Positions 9,640 through 21,739 of a stretch of 64,000 nucleotides of DNA are shown here, one piece after another. Numbering within the stretch: position 1 is the first letter of the stretch; each line of letters begins with the position of its first letter. The translations under genes were made by a program, and so were the position numbers. The notes under the pieces were generated by a model. It was not told the origin of the DNA. It searched no databases and worked only from the letters and a program-made list of their open reading frames with translations. This DNA comes from Diogma glabrata (Eukaryota > Arthropoda > Insecta > Diptera > Cylindrotomidae): NCBI GenBank assembly GCA_963693315.1, contig OY856187.1, positions 382,343,460-382,407,459 of the forward strand, given 5' to 3'.

Positions 9640-9984
9640 TAAATCGTAGTCCGGGTACAGCTTCCGAGGTCGTTCTTGAAATTAGTCCGAGATAATCCCA
9701 GACCAGTGTAAAGAATTCATGACAAATAATTTTTTACGGAAATTAATTTTCGTGAATGAGTTCGTTCTGTATCTTAAGGTCACCAGAAACAACTTCTCTA
9801 CACGTTTATATAGCGAGCCGCTTGATCCAAAACAGACGCCAGCTCCAAGCCGCCCCTTACATGGAGAACAGACGCTTGAGTTGCTATGGTGCAGAATCAT
9901 TAAGTGTAAGCAGTATTTACTCTCCCCTCTCAACTAAACCAACCTAATTCTGTTAGCGTTACCCAGGTAGCATGGCGTGGACGT
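9640..9984 (-). promoter_or_regulatory. RTE-like leader with TATA-like promoter (single monomer)
   Basis: This is the third copy of the leader found at 1-441 and 779-1140. In sense orientation it has GCTATATAAACGTG at about 9819-9806, upstream of the endonuclease frame that starts near 9636. A single promoter monomer is present. The sense 5' boundary is at about 9984, matching the other two copies. Confidence 0.6.
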
Positions 9985-12140
9985 CGAATTTTGGAGTTTC
10001 GCTTCCCTGGATCTGGACCCGCATATTTCATGTTAATTTTCAATCAAACATTACAGATAACGTTTGACTGAAATATTGAACTGAACTGAATGTTCATTAG
10101 AAATTTAAAAGCGAGATGAAGGCTTCTCTCCAAGTAGTAGTAATTTCGCAGCTATTTCACTTAATACGAGAGCTAAGGGTATGTCAATTTATGACTGCTG
10201 CCAGAACCAATTTAATTAGGAACATTTTACTAGTTGACGTGTTGCACGCGTAATTAATGCCAAAATTTACGCCAGTGCCAACGGCAAATAGTGTTAATTC
10301 TTTGATTGTAGTTCAAATAATTCTCTTGGTATCTTGCAGGCTTGCTCGTATACTAGCTCATCTGGGAAACAATGTAGGTGTTTCTTGACGGAAGTACTCA
10401 AAGGCAGTTCTGTGGTCCAATGAATTGTGTTTTAACGAGATTTGAGTGAATCTTTAAGTTGTCTGTGAAACGACTCTATCATTTCAAAGGCTTGGATGAA
10501 ATGCGAAAAGGCGGATTCGAAGCGAACGTAGTAAATTTGGTTTACATTTCATCTGACTATCTTGATCAGTTATGATCTAAAAGGAAGTGTCTTGCCTTGA
10601 GATTTATTACTCGACGAATTGTAAATCGACTGTTGTAAGTATATACTTAAAGTTATTAGAAGGAAGGAGGGTCCAACCGCATCTATAGGAATATGTTCAA
10701 ACTAGTAATGGGGACAATCAAATTATTCTATGGTAAAATTAAAACATGTGATCTGATCAAAATATGACTCTTTAACATTATATAGTATTAAAAGTATAGC
10801 AGTAGTAATTGATATTTGACACCAAACATGTTCATTTTTTGGATATTTTTTCGCTACAAGGGATGCTTGAATATCACGCTTGATTTTGTATGTTGCACTT
10901 TTGGGTGAAGGGTTAGACGTGACTTGTGGTTCATGTATGTATATCCCTTAGACAAATTTTAAAGGGAGAAAATGAGACGCTTGACCAAAAACTGATGTGA
11001 TATACACAAAAACCAAACATGTGCCCAAACATTCATATCCGTGTTTGAGATTCTATGCCGCCATTCTGACAGAAAGAAGAAGAATTGATTTATTATTGCA
11101 TTCATTCACCTCAGAGTGCATAGTATAGTGGAGCCCACATTTTAAAATGTTTTATGTCGAGTGACACATATTCTGTAATCCCTATTACACAATAGATTTT
11201 TCTTAAAAAAGATATAAAAGAAATTTCTCGTAACTAATTTAGTTTTTATCAAAAATGTTCATATATTCATTTATTCTGACACTCATTTGTCTGAAACATT
11301 TGAATTTAAATCCAACTAAAAATTACATTTAAGTAAAAAATATAAACATTTTTATAATCCTCACATCATCGTACATTAACTTAATTATTTAATTCGAATT
11401 ATGAACTTAAAAAATAACAAATTCATTTCTTATTTTAGTCAGCAACAAATCCGTATTATAGTTTCAGAGAATAACACATTGTTTGAAAAGCATAATGTCT
11501 ACTGAAAACAAGGTTAGTTAAGTACAAGACATGGGTTTTCTTGTTCGAATGAAACAAAATTCAAATAAAAATAAAATTAGAATTATATTTTGTCTATTTT
11601 AATTCCTATTGTCATTACATAAAAAAAAAACGAAATAGAAAAAATAGAAGTAGAAGATTTCGGCAACAATATAATTAAAATGTGGGTATGTATGTATATA
11701 GATATATTGTTATGAATATACCATGAGAATTCTCATATGTTCCAAGACTTAAAATAGAATAACATTGAAGAAATTATATATTATAATTACTAAATATTTT
11801 CATGTCCAGAGGATATTATCATAGGGTAATCAATGGTAATTTACATAATATAAAACCGAAATAAATCAAGGTCTTAATTGTTAAACCTACAAAGATGAAA
11901 TAGTTTAGAATTACGTATCTATAAAAAAATCTATTTATAATTTAAAAAGAAAATCAATACTTCGTTACGTTCTTGTTGTGTTAATGACTTTCTATTAAAA
12001 TATGTACAAAATTCAGGTTTTCATTATCTTTAATGATTCATTATAAAACTTAATATTGTGGTAATAAAATGAGTTTGTGAATTTAATATCTTAGGCTTAA
12101 ACAATAAATGTGGTTGATTCGGCAGTGACAGTAGCAAACT
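9985..12140. other. No gene recognised
   Basis: AT-rich non-coding sequence. The only item I recognise is one copy of a dispersed motif of about 50 bp at 11158-11208. Confidence 0.6.
11158..11208 (+). repeat. Dispersed motif of about 55 bp (copy A)
   Basis: Matches GTGACACATATT, then a TAAT-CCTATTACACAA core, then a T/A-rich tail with TTAAAAAA. Related copies are at 18474-18528, 27850-27910, 40619-40668 and, reversed, 49700-49768. It may be part of an LTR or a small interspersed repeat; the identity is unknown. Confidence 0.5.
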
Positions 12141-13040
12141 AGTGATTGACCACAAATTACCGCACATAAATACATAAATGATTGTTTTTAGAATGTTCAA
12201 TACGTCCATGGTCTTCCTCGTGTCAAATCGCTTTAAAGTGCACTAAAGTACACGCTTTAATTTGGATCTTGTTTTTCAAATTTTTTGTTTATAAAAATGA
12301 AAATTAGTTGATAAAAAATTATAATAAAACGTAAATTTATAATTGGCTGCTTTGGTCGTCCAATTAAACAAAATAGTGGAAATTGAAAATACGTTTTGAG
12401 ATCGTGGGGAAAGTTTATTGAAATTATTTTTAATAAAAAATTGGCGCCCAAATAGGGACGGTTTGTTTAAAAGCACCAAGCAAAGCAATTCATGGTGGTA
12501 GCAGATTGTCAGTCGACCCCAAATTACCACACATAATTTCATAATGTATTGATTGGCAAATCGCTCCAGAGTGCACTAACGTACACATAGTTCAAATTGA
12601 ATCGACCTTTGAACTGCTCCATAGAACAGGTTGACTGCTTTGGTTGTCAAATTAAACAAAACAGTGAATACACATTTTGGGATCGTGGGAAGGTTTATTG
12701 GAATTATTTTTAATAAAACATTGGCGCCCAAACAGGGACGGTTTGTTTAAAAGCACCAAGCAAAGCAATTCATGGTAGTAGCAGATTATTAGTCGACCAC
12801 AAATTGCCGCATAGTAATTGCAGTACGGCACATAATTACATAATGAATTGATTGGCAAATCGCTCCAGAGTGCACTAACGTACACATAGTGCAAATTAAT
12901 TCGACCTTTGAACTGCTTCATAGAACAGGTTGACTGATTTGGTTGTCAAATTAAACAAAACAGTGAATGCACATTTTGGGATCGTGCGAAAGTTTATTGA
13001 AATTATTTTCAATAAAACATTGGCGCCCAAACAGGGACGT
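12141..13040 (+). repeat. Tandem array of three LTR-plus-primer-site units
   Basis: Three consecutive units of about 280-300 bp each end in AATAAAA(C/A)ATTGGCGCCC. The primer-site-like sequence TGGCGCCCAAA(C/T)AGGGAC starts at 12442, 12722 and 13021. This is complementary to a tRNA-Lys 3' end, as used by many LTR retrotransposons. Each site is followed by about 40 bp (TTTAAAAGCACCAAGCAAAG) and then the next LTR (GTCGACCACAAATT). So the array is LTR, primer site, short leader, repeated three times. No gag or pol can be recognised downstream. This is a remnant of a retroelement 5' end amplified in tandem. Confidence 0.75.
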
Positions 13041-16000
13041 ATTGTTTGAAAGTGGTCCACCAATTAAAGCAATTTATCCGATAAATTGAAGATCAAACAA
13101 GAACTAACGGAAAACAAAGATAGCATGAATCAATAGGTGGTTTAAAAATTCGGCTAAAGCGTTTAACTGGTTGCTGATAAATATTTTGACATCGCATTAT
13201 AAATATTTAAAAGAGATTGAAACAATTATGAGGAGGGAGACAATAACCCACCTATTTGTGTTTCTGTAAAAATTTAAACGAAATATATACAACTTCATTC
13301 CGCAAATCCAACAATCAGTGGAGGAAGTTTAATATGTCCAGTCTTTCTTCTCATTTAATTAAGGTCTGCGTCGCAATACATGACTAAGCCTGACACAGAA
13401 TTTTAAAAAACAACTTCATGATTGGATGCAATACGTTCAACCAAACATTTTTAATTACAATGTCTTACTTAACGGACAGCACCATTGATAGCAAGAAATT
13501 GATTAAAAATAAGCATAGACTTTAAAACTTTCGATTAAGTTTTTCGTACATGCTTTTAAAACAGTGCACCTACCAAAATGCGAAGACTTTTCTTTTCACA
13601 AATCTTCTCAAGCATTTTATTATTTTCTAATCTCTAAAACATGATCAGCTATTTTTCGAAAAAACTTCACCCAAAATTCTTAAATTCCAAATAAAAAATG
13701 TGTTTTTATACGAACTATGTTTACTGTTTAGTTATCGATTCTGTTTGTTCCTTTAACGACACGAACGTGAAAAACATGAGATTGAGTTTGAGTTTAATGG
13801 ACTATTATTATTTGAAAAATATTTCTAATTTTCGCTATCATAAAAAGATTAGTCTAGCTTTTGACATTTTTGTTTTTCGTGGAAATATAATTTGCTGTAA
13901 ATAAAAATGACTAATTTGAGCTAGTTACATAGTTTTTCATGTGATTGAAGAATTTGAGTTTTGTTTAAAAAATTTATTTTTGATTTTGATGTCTGCAATG
14001 GTTTTCTTCTCGATAAATAAGAATTGCGTGTCTTAGACAATAATTAAATCAAGGTTATGACTTCAGAACTGTAAAATTGCTATATACAATTAGAATTTTT
14101 TAGACTGTATGTGCTCACAAATTAACAGCGATTTCGTAAAGCAAAACATCAAAACATCGGTTATTTTCTATCCCATTTTTATTTGTAGAAGCTCTTATAA
14201 CAGTTTTGACCATAGGCACACGCTGTTTTCTGCGTTTTGCCGCATAAAAATGTCAATAGAGCAGAGATTAGCTAATCTTGGTTAATTTGAGTCTTTTTCC
14301 TTCATGAAAAAAAGTTTGACATCTTAATTTAAAATTCTAAACAATAAAAATAAAAACTGTGTGAAATTAATTATTTTTATCAAATTCAGCTGCGCCATTT
14401 CTGATAAAAAAACAATTGCAACTAAATAACTGCAATGTGCCGTTTCCCAATACTTGTTAACAGTAATGCTCCTATTCCCCGACATGAAAAAAATTTTGCC
14501 GAACTAATTAAATTTTTAGGGTAACTTGGGTCTAAAAATTGCAGGACAACTAGAAAAATATCCTCATTTCCCTTCATTTCTGATGCGGTATAATCTAAAC
14601 AAAATGCAATATATTTAGTTGGTTGATCTGTAGGACATTCATCTGCATGGTCATTATCTGCTGTGGTGTTGAGTCTGAGCAGTGCAATTTTTGTTGTGAA
14701 TCTAAGATCTCAGTGTAATTCATGATGTTCTAACACTTTATTTTACAGATTGAGCATAAAGAGAAATATATCGGAAATACATCGGCAAACAAAATCTAAT
14801 CAAAGATATATGTGACGCAGCTCCTGCTTTAACCATATATATCAACTCTACTATTTGTGTTTACTGTACGGTTAAATAATTTGGTCTTTTTGATTCTTTT
14901 AGAAGATGGTTTACAGGGATTGTTCCTGCAATAACCTGAGTAAGCTAACCTTTCTCGCATTTCCATTTTTTATGATTTAAAAAATGGCGCAGCCAAGGTT
15001 ACAGACTTTCTCAACTGCCTATGTAATATCCGGATAAACCAATTTTTTTTACAAACCACAATACAAACCAAACAGAAAAGTTTGCTTCGAACTACAGTGC
15101 GATGCTGAATAATATTTTGCATAACACTCATCATAGTTTCAAACAATTAAAAAATAATTATTTTTAAATTGTAATAAAAACTCACTCTACAAGAAAATCG
15201 CTACAAACCAAGCACAATACAATCAATAACTCATTAGATTTTACTTTAATCAATAACCGTAGCATAAACCTAACACAATATAGTTTTGTAACAAAAAACT
15301 TATCATCAAAACTTTAATTAATTTCAACTACAAACTTTCACAACAATAGCCACACTATTTAAAATCAACCCTTTATGTTTTGTAAATTTACTTAGTTTAA
15401 GTTTTACAATTTTCTTGATTTTGAAAAGAAAACGAAAGAAACAAAAAAAAAAAAAACAAAATCTTAATTTTTATTTTATTTTTTAAGAAAAAACATTTTT
15501 TCCTGATTAAAACTAATTTTGAAAAGTTTTAAATTATTTTTTTTTGTACCAATTTTGTTTGTAAAATTTTGAAAATTTTTACTGTTTTTTTTGTGTTGTT
15601 GTAAGTAGGTATGAACATGGATTATATTGTTGGAATGAAGAAAAAGTTTGTTGTTTCTTTCTTTTATTAAAAACCGAGTTAAGTTTTGTATCAAATTATT
15701 TTTAACACTTAATATTATTTTTAAATTATTTAAAAGTTTGTAAGATCATTTTACACTTATATTTTTTTTGATTTAATTGGCAACGAATGTATATTGTATA
15801 TACGGTGGAACACAAAACTAAGTTTTCTGAACTTTGTTGTATATGTTGGATTTAATAAAACTAAGTTTGATAAAATAAACAAACTTATCTATGTGTGACT
15901 GTAGAATGCTGAACAGACTTACTGAATCTTCTTTTTGTTTTTTGAAATTGAATGGAAAATATTTCTTTTGAAACTTTTTTATTTTGTTAATTAATTGTTT

Positions 16001-16440
16001 TAAAAACTCGGTTCACTACCAGGATTATACTCTCACTACTTATATAGTTTTATTATCTATTAAAGTATACTATTCATAATATATATTTTTTAAAATTATT
16101 TTTCTAAATCGTTTACAAAATTTTATCCGTTGTCACTTAAAATTTAAATCATACCTTACATCATGTTATGCAAAGACATCTTCAACGTAGTATTGATGCA
16201 CAGCAATGACACTGGTGAGGGGGTGTATGTGGCGAACAATTTGCATGTAAATTATCAAAATTTTCAAAATAATGGCATTTTTTTAAGTATTTCAATAATG
16301 GTAAAGAAAAACTGAATGTCATTGTCATCAAAAATAGAATACATAGTTTACGGACCAAAAAAAAAAATTGAAAGAAATTAATGTTTTTTAGTTATTGTGA
16401 GCACTGCATGACTTATACAACATTAATTCACCTAGGACAG
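13041..16440. other. No gene recognised
   Basis: Very AT-rich, with scattered homopolymers (for example 15440-15660). A short reading frame at about 14905 starts MVYRDCSCNN, faintly reminiscent of a THAP finger start, but it terminates quickly. I see no convincing gene, RNA or defined repeat. Confidence 0.6.
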
Positions 16441-18473
16441 ACAGATGACTGTGGCGGTCACTATGTCATAATGACTTTAGAAATTCAGTAACGCTCAGGT
16501 TTGCGAGAAGGTCGAATCCACCGTTAGTTATTGATGATAATGTATCTGTATCATCAGCAAAAATAACCACGTTGCAAAAAATATGTGATAAATGGCCGTG
16601 GTTAACAGGTTGGTAACCACCAAATGAGGTGTGGAGTGTACCAAGAGTTCTCGTTAATTGTGAACAAAGAATGTGTGACCGTATAGTTTTGAGGTTATAT
16701 TCGTTATTTTTAGGTTATAAAGTTGAAACTTGAATTCAAGCTTGAGGAATTGTTTGGGCCAGCAAAACAAGATTGTTATTCTTTTAAATATTTGCTAGTG
16801 ATGCTTTGTGTTCTCCTTAGTTGGTCTTGTGCTGAATTGCCGAAAAACCCAAACTGGTTGTTGTTAATGATTATTTTTGGTTTTTTTCAACAATTTTTCC
16901 AAGGATTGGAACTGTACCTATAGGATTTGTAGTTTGGATTCTTAGAATTTTTAATAAGGATAACTTTGACATACTTCCAAATTTCTGGGAAGTACACGAA
17001 GCGTAGACAGGAATTAAGGATGGCTAGTATAAACATGGTTGATTTTTTTGATTTTTTTAAGTGTTTCTTTCAATTTCGTTGGTGTATCACATCTTCCATT
17101 TAGAAATGAGACGGTGCACTCAATTCTTCTTGATAAAGGAAGCTTGGACATTGGTCTTTGTTTCTGGGACGGTAAGTTTTTCATTTATACGCAAGACAAG
17201 AAGCATGCCAATAAATTATATTTTTGATATGCTTTTTGTAGTTTTGGTAGGACCAGGTCGATGGTGGAGAGCTTTTTACCGGGCAGTATAAAGCAAGGTG
17301 GTCTGTAAAATTTAAAATGAGGCCATTGTTTGATTAACTGAGATTACGGAAAGCGGTTCCATAACCATTGACTTTATTGCTATTCCAACTGCGAAGTTTG
17401 GCATTAAAGTCACCAACTATGACACTTTGTTGAATTTTTTGAGGATGTTTAATATATCTTGGGTGAATGCTGGGATATCAGGGTGTGCTGTTAGAATGTA
17501 AATGGCTAGATAATAAGGATTTGTGTTATTAATTTCTGTTTCTACGATAGAGGCGAAAGTGAGTTGAATTTGATAGATCCATGGATTAATATTGCTACTC
17601 CACGACCGTTAGTGTTACTGCTTGAGATAGCACTAACGTACTTGTGTGTCCGCTAATTTTGAAAATTGAAATTTTGGTGTTGATTGACGGGTTGTGTTCG
17701 TATTGTAATTTTAGGGATGATGAAACAAAGATGCCAAAGTAGGAATTTTTTTTGTTGTTGAGTTATTACTATAAGCTTATGACAAAAAGAGTCAGAGCAG
17801 CTACTTAAGGTGATGCTGCTGTCTTAGTTGTGTTGATCAGTTGTATGTATTCGTCTACGATGGCCCAAATGATGGGAAGAGCTAGCAATACTTTGCAGCC
17901 AAGCGAAAATGACAAAAAGGGGGGGTTCTGGGTCAGAAATCGAAGATGGTGGCTGATTGTACTGGAGATGACAATGAAGATGTTGAGTTGACTATTGGCA
18001 GGGTGTGGCTTCGTTTTGTTTATATATCGAATACTCGATGATGAACTCTTTGTAGTTTGCACTGTGAGTATTCCTAATAGTATGGTACTGGCAAGTGACT
18101 ATGCAATTGCAGTTTCTCACTTTTCTCTTGTAGGTAGGTCATTGACTGTGGTTGTTTCCTTGTTAAAATGTGCTACATATAGTACCACGTTCGATTTTTT
18201 AAAAGATAAATTCAACTGGCATACCAACCTCTGCGGTTAGGGTATCCAATGTTGACTATCGAGTACTCGGGCACCCGGGTATATTTGGCCTTTTCAACAT
18301 ATCCGAATGCCCAGGTATCTCGATTAACTACCAGCGAAATTTGATCGACTATAAAATTTGAATTTTAACAAGCAACAAGCAAATCAATCTCGAAGCTTGA
18401 ATTAATATTTATTGGAACTTGCCAGCAAGGACTTTTTAAGACTCAATGGAACCTAGGTCTGAAGAGGATTCTA

Positions 18474-18528
18474 TGTGTTGTTGTGACTCATATTTATAGT
18501 CCTATTACACAACACATTTTATTAAAAA
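18474..18528 (+). repeat. Dispersed motif of about 55 bp (copy B)
   Basis: TGTGTTGTTGTGACTCATAT, then TCCTATTACACAACACATTT and TATTAAAAAA. It is preceded by GGAACCTAGGTCTGAAGAGG, a lead-in also seen before copy C at 27850. Confidence 0.55.
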
Positions 18529-18836
18529 AATTATCGGTCTTAAGTAAATTTATGCAATTCAGGTCGAGTGAACAGAATTGGTGAAATAAGGCATAAGCTG
18601 AATTTTATTCTTTTCAACCAAATTTTATACTTGTGTGCCTGGTATTGTAAGGAATTGCATAATCTGTGGCTTAGGATGTTGAACGGAATAATAATAATGA
18701 TCATGTAGAAGATAGCTGTGTATTGAAATTCAGTTATAAAACAAATTTTCCAAAACTAATATTTGCATTGAACAAGCTTCAATTTATTTGAAATAGCTTC
18801 GTAAGAGCTAATTAAAAAAAGAAACTTATATACATA

Positions 18837-19509
18837 TTAGACTGGTCGTTAAATATTAAATTTTCCGAGGCGCCCCGTAAAAAAATTCTTTGTGGTCAAA
18901 AAACTGGTATTTTTGGTATTTGGTGGTATTTTTTTTTTAAATCAAAAGAACATGTGCCGCAAAAGCATCGAAGTTGATATTTTGATAAAAATATATATGC
19001 AGATTTAAAACAAAATCACTTATTAATTTTTGAAGGAAATTTCTCTACAAAAAAGGTTCAAGTGATTTTTTTCCTAAAACGTATATTTCTGATGATATTT
19101 TGAAATAAAACTCGAAATTCTTCAAAACTCGTTGAAATAAATGATGAAAATTTTAACGAAAAAGTACTAATTTTGATTTTTATTATCACGATTATTTTTT
19201 TATTTTATAGCATGAGAAAAAAATTAGGACTTTTTCGTCATCTTTATTATTTATATTTTTTAAATTACGAAAACTTACTAGTTCTTTTTCAAAATATCAT
19301 GAAAACTATACGTTTTAGGGAAAAATAGACGTATACTTTTTTTGTAGAGAATTAAATTTTCTACAAAAATGCCTATCTGCATATTTCATGAGATATTTAA
19401 AAAAATCTACGATTTTATCAAAAAATCAACTTCGATGATTTTGCGGCACGTGTTCTTTTGATTTAAAAAAAATTGCCCTGGTGGTTTTAGTTTTTAACGA
19501 CCAGTCCAA
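18837..19509. mobile_element. Foldback element with TA target duplication
   Basis: The ends read TTAGACTGGTCGTTAAA and its near-perfect complement, flanked by TA on both sides. Long inverted arms of about 200 bp include AAATCAAAAGAACA-GTGCCGCAAAA-CATCGAAGTTGAT on both sides. There is no coding capacity. The size (673 bp) and TA flanks suggest a Tc1/mariner-related MITE. It is nested in the hAT-like element. Confidence 0.8.
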
Positions 19510-20000
19510 TACATACTATAACCCTAAAAAACTGCACCCCACCATCCCTTAACTTTTCTATATAAATTTTATTTCTTTTTCAATTACCCCCACCCGGGTA
19601 ACCCGGGTTTTCAAAAATGAATACTCAGGTACTTGCAATGTCGAGTAATTTGGATACCCTAGCTGCGATGTTAGTGTATGGTATTGTAGTTTTGTTAATA
19701 TTCGTTAATGTAATTTATTTTGCGAGCAAGCTTTCGACTTGAGTCACATTATCACCTATTATGATTGGTTTGATTTTCGGTATTTTGTTTTCAAGCCTTT
19801 TCAGGAAACACACATTCTAAAGAGGCGCATAACTATTCGTAATATGAGCACTTAAAGTTGCTGTTTTTTTGCTGGCGATATTCACGGTTGACTTTGACAA
19901 TCTACGTTTACTGTTAACGATAACTTGGAAGTCGTCAACATTTAACACTTTAACTAAGTTATTCTAAACATAAACACAAACGCAACTAAAGGAAAAATTT

Positions 20001-20780
20001 AACTAAACCAATTAAATCACGATCAATTCTATAACTGTACTGATACGGTGCGTCATCAGTTGGCGTTTCCTAGTAAATATCCAAACGTTCTTATATTTTT
20101 GCTATTTGTTTCATACATCAAAGAGCAAAATTGTTCAACATTTGTAAAATTTCACCCATACTAGTCGGAAAGGTGAGCGACAAAAAATTGCAACTCTAAA
20201 AGCAATACTAGATGAAAAATTATCTAAATATTTTTAAAATTAAGCGCAATTCGTTGAACACGATTTGACATAGTTGGAGCTTGTAAACGTTGTTTAAGTG
20301 AAGAAAATTTTCTTAACGCGAAATTATTTTGTGCAATTTGGTGAAATGCGTTAGATGAACTGAACAAGAGTTGGATCGACCAAAGCTATGTAAAGTGAGC
20401 ATGCAAAATTTGATTTGTTTTGGGTTATTTGCTTCATACCATAAGGTAAAGTAAAATGAGCTCAGAACCCTCACTCAATTGTAATTCGTTAGATGAAATG
20501 ATTTTAAATGACAAAATTGTTGCTGTTCAAATAGCAGTCCCTGATTCGAAATCATATATACATTGGTAGGATTTTACACAATATGTTGGATGTGGAACAT
20601 GACATGGCTTCTCCGTAGCTTAGTAGGGTGAATAAGCACAAAATTACAACAGAAAATCTCAATATGTGTTCTAAAACCGTCTAAATCTTTGTACATTTTT
20701 GTCCAATCTTTTATATGAGAGATAGGATCAGATTGGTCGAGTTTGTGTAGCGGAACTGCTAGCTTCTAACTAAGGGCTCG
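20001..20780. other. No gene recognised
   Basis: AT-rich sequence between a non-LTR remnant and a mariner remnant. Some of the right part may be eroded mariner sequence, but I cannot support that. Confidence 0.5.
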
Positions 20781-20799
20781 GAACCTCTGTGACAACATA

Positions 20800-21400
20800 T
20801 GAGTACGCAGATACAGCTTGCCAGCGCATATAGACAAGAATAGGTACGAACGTGAATGAACAAAAACAAGTATGGAGACGACCCGGAGAGTTGCCCTACA
20901 TCCAACACCAGAAAGACAGTTCCAGCCAAATCGTAAATTATTCATAATATGTGCGGGCATTTGATGGAAAACTATCCTGTTATCTGGATTCGGCGGTATC
21001 TATAACGGCTCTTTGTATTTTCAGGTGTCGTCCAACATAACAACGCCAGACCACACACTTCTTTGATGACCCGCCAAAACCTGAATAAATTTGGTTGGAA
21101 AGTCTTAATACATTCACTATATACCCTAAACCTTGCGCCATCTGACATCAATTTTTTTTCCTGTCTTTACCAAACTCCTTTGACGGAAACGAGTTTGCTT
21201 AGAGAAGATCCACCGAAAATCACTTGGCCAAATTTTTTGCCGATAAACCAAAAGTTCTACGCCTATGGAATCATGAAACAACAACCCATAAAATGGCCAA
21301 CCATTGTAGCTAATAATGGCACATATGTACTTGATTAAGAGTACCGTCCGAGTACCACAGCAACAAGAATTAGTAGCTTTTATTGGTTCAAATCAAGTTG
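20800..21400 (+). pseudogene. Mariner transposase remnant (C-terminal half)
   Basis: Frames at 20840-20930 give NEQKQVWRRPGELPYIQHQK, resembling the middle of mariner transposases. From about 21029 a second frame gives NNARPHTSLMTRQNLNKFGW then KVLIHSLYTLNLAPSDINFF, followed by KFYAYGIMKQQPIKWPTIVA and NNGTYVLD. NARPH and APSD are hallmark blocks; the final catalytic aspartate sits in the APSD block. The first catalytic half is not recognisable and the two segments are in different frames. This is a dead copy. I did not identify its inverted repeats. Confidence 0.8.
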
Positions 21401-21739
21401 CACTAAAAAATTTTAGTTAAAAACCATTTGTGAAAAGTGATAGGTGGAACTAAACAAAAATACTTGAAATGTGCTACGATCCTACATAATCGTAATGAAA
21501 TACGAAACAAAATTGTTCGACCTCAATTCACCATATAAAATATTTCAATAAAAAACCTAAAATATTTGTCATCAACATGTGTTAAAAATTCCAAGAAGGT
21601 AGGTTAACAGAAAAAAACATTAAATAAAATACATACAAAAGAATAACGTCGATTATTCTCAGAATTTCTCGAGTTTTCTTGGTAAAGAAATTGGCCTCAA
21701 ATAATCGAGAAATTTAGTAAAATTGAATTTAAGAAATTG

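Larger units (their letters stand above)
7469..9984 (-). mobile_element. RTE-like retrotransposon: leader, endonuclease and linker, with two later insertions
   Basis: Read on the minus strand the element comprises the leader (9984-9640), the N-terminal endonuclease (about 9670-9405, MRTWNVLSLRRPG, DIVALQGLRWPG, GEFGVGFLIHRRVE), more endonuclease (about 8755-8136) and the RT linker (7579-7469, EEHDIPSEMPLNIQEEWQTL). Removing 8756-9404 joins HRRVE to VIDF-INMRIC. Removing 7580-8135 joins FKHPETLNRYQEI to the linker. The reading is therefore continuous apart from two secondary insertions. One expected catalytic feature is changed: the usual ALQEI/ALQE position reads ALQGLR, so a catalytic glutamate appears lost. 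Defective copy. Confidence 0.8.
18238..19661. mobile_element. Nonautonomous hAT-like element
   Basis: Both ends carry the perfect 12-bp inverted repeat TAGGGTATCCAA, followed inside by a related CGAGTACTCGGG...CCCGGGT region at one end and its inverse (ACCCGGGTTACCCGGGT, ACTCGA) at the other. Flanking 8-mers TCTGCGGT and GCTGCGAT agree at 6 of 8 positions, consistent with an aged 8-bp hAT target duplication. No transposase is encoded. It interrupts ORF1 of the minus-strand non-LTR element and itself hosts a second foldback at 18837-19509. Confidence 0.7.
16450..20000 (-). mobile_element. Decayed non-LTR retrotransposon (I/Jockey-type), ORF1 through RT
   Basis: Read on the minus strand, 19990-19665 contains an ORF1-like stretch (PKIKPIIIGDNVTQVESLL). 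It continues across an inserted hAT-like element at 18238-19661 with EVGMPVEFIF, then low-similarity ORF1 to about 17800. Endonuclease follows at 17720-17250 with VIVGDFNAKL (GDFN box at about 17415-17380) and SWNSNKVNGYG. RT follows, with IGTVPILGKIVEK (about 16920-16880) and VVIFADDTDTL (about 16575-16540), the FADD being the catalytic box. Many stops and frameshifts show an old pseudogene. Confidence 0.65.

Noticed and set aside
14905..14970. Possible THAP-domain start (MVYRDCSCNN) after an acceptor-like TTTTAG
   Set aside because: The frame ends after about 22 residues and lacks the rest of the zinc-binding pattern.
16723..16923. 66-residue + strand frame
   Set aside because: Antisense to the minus-strand RT (PILGKIVEK region); it has no recognisable domain.
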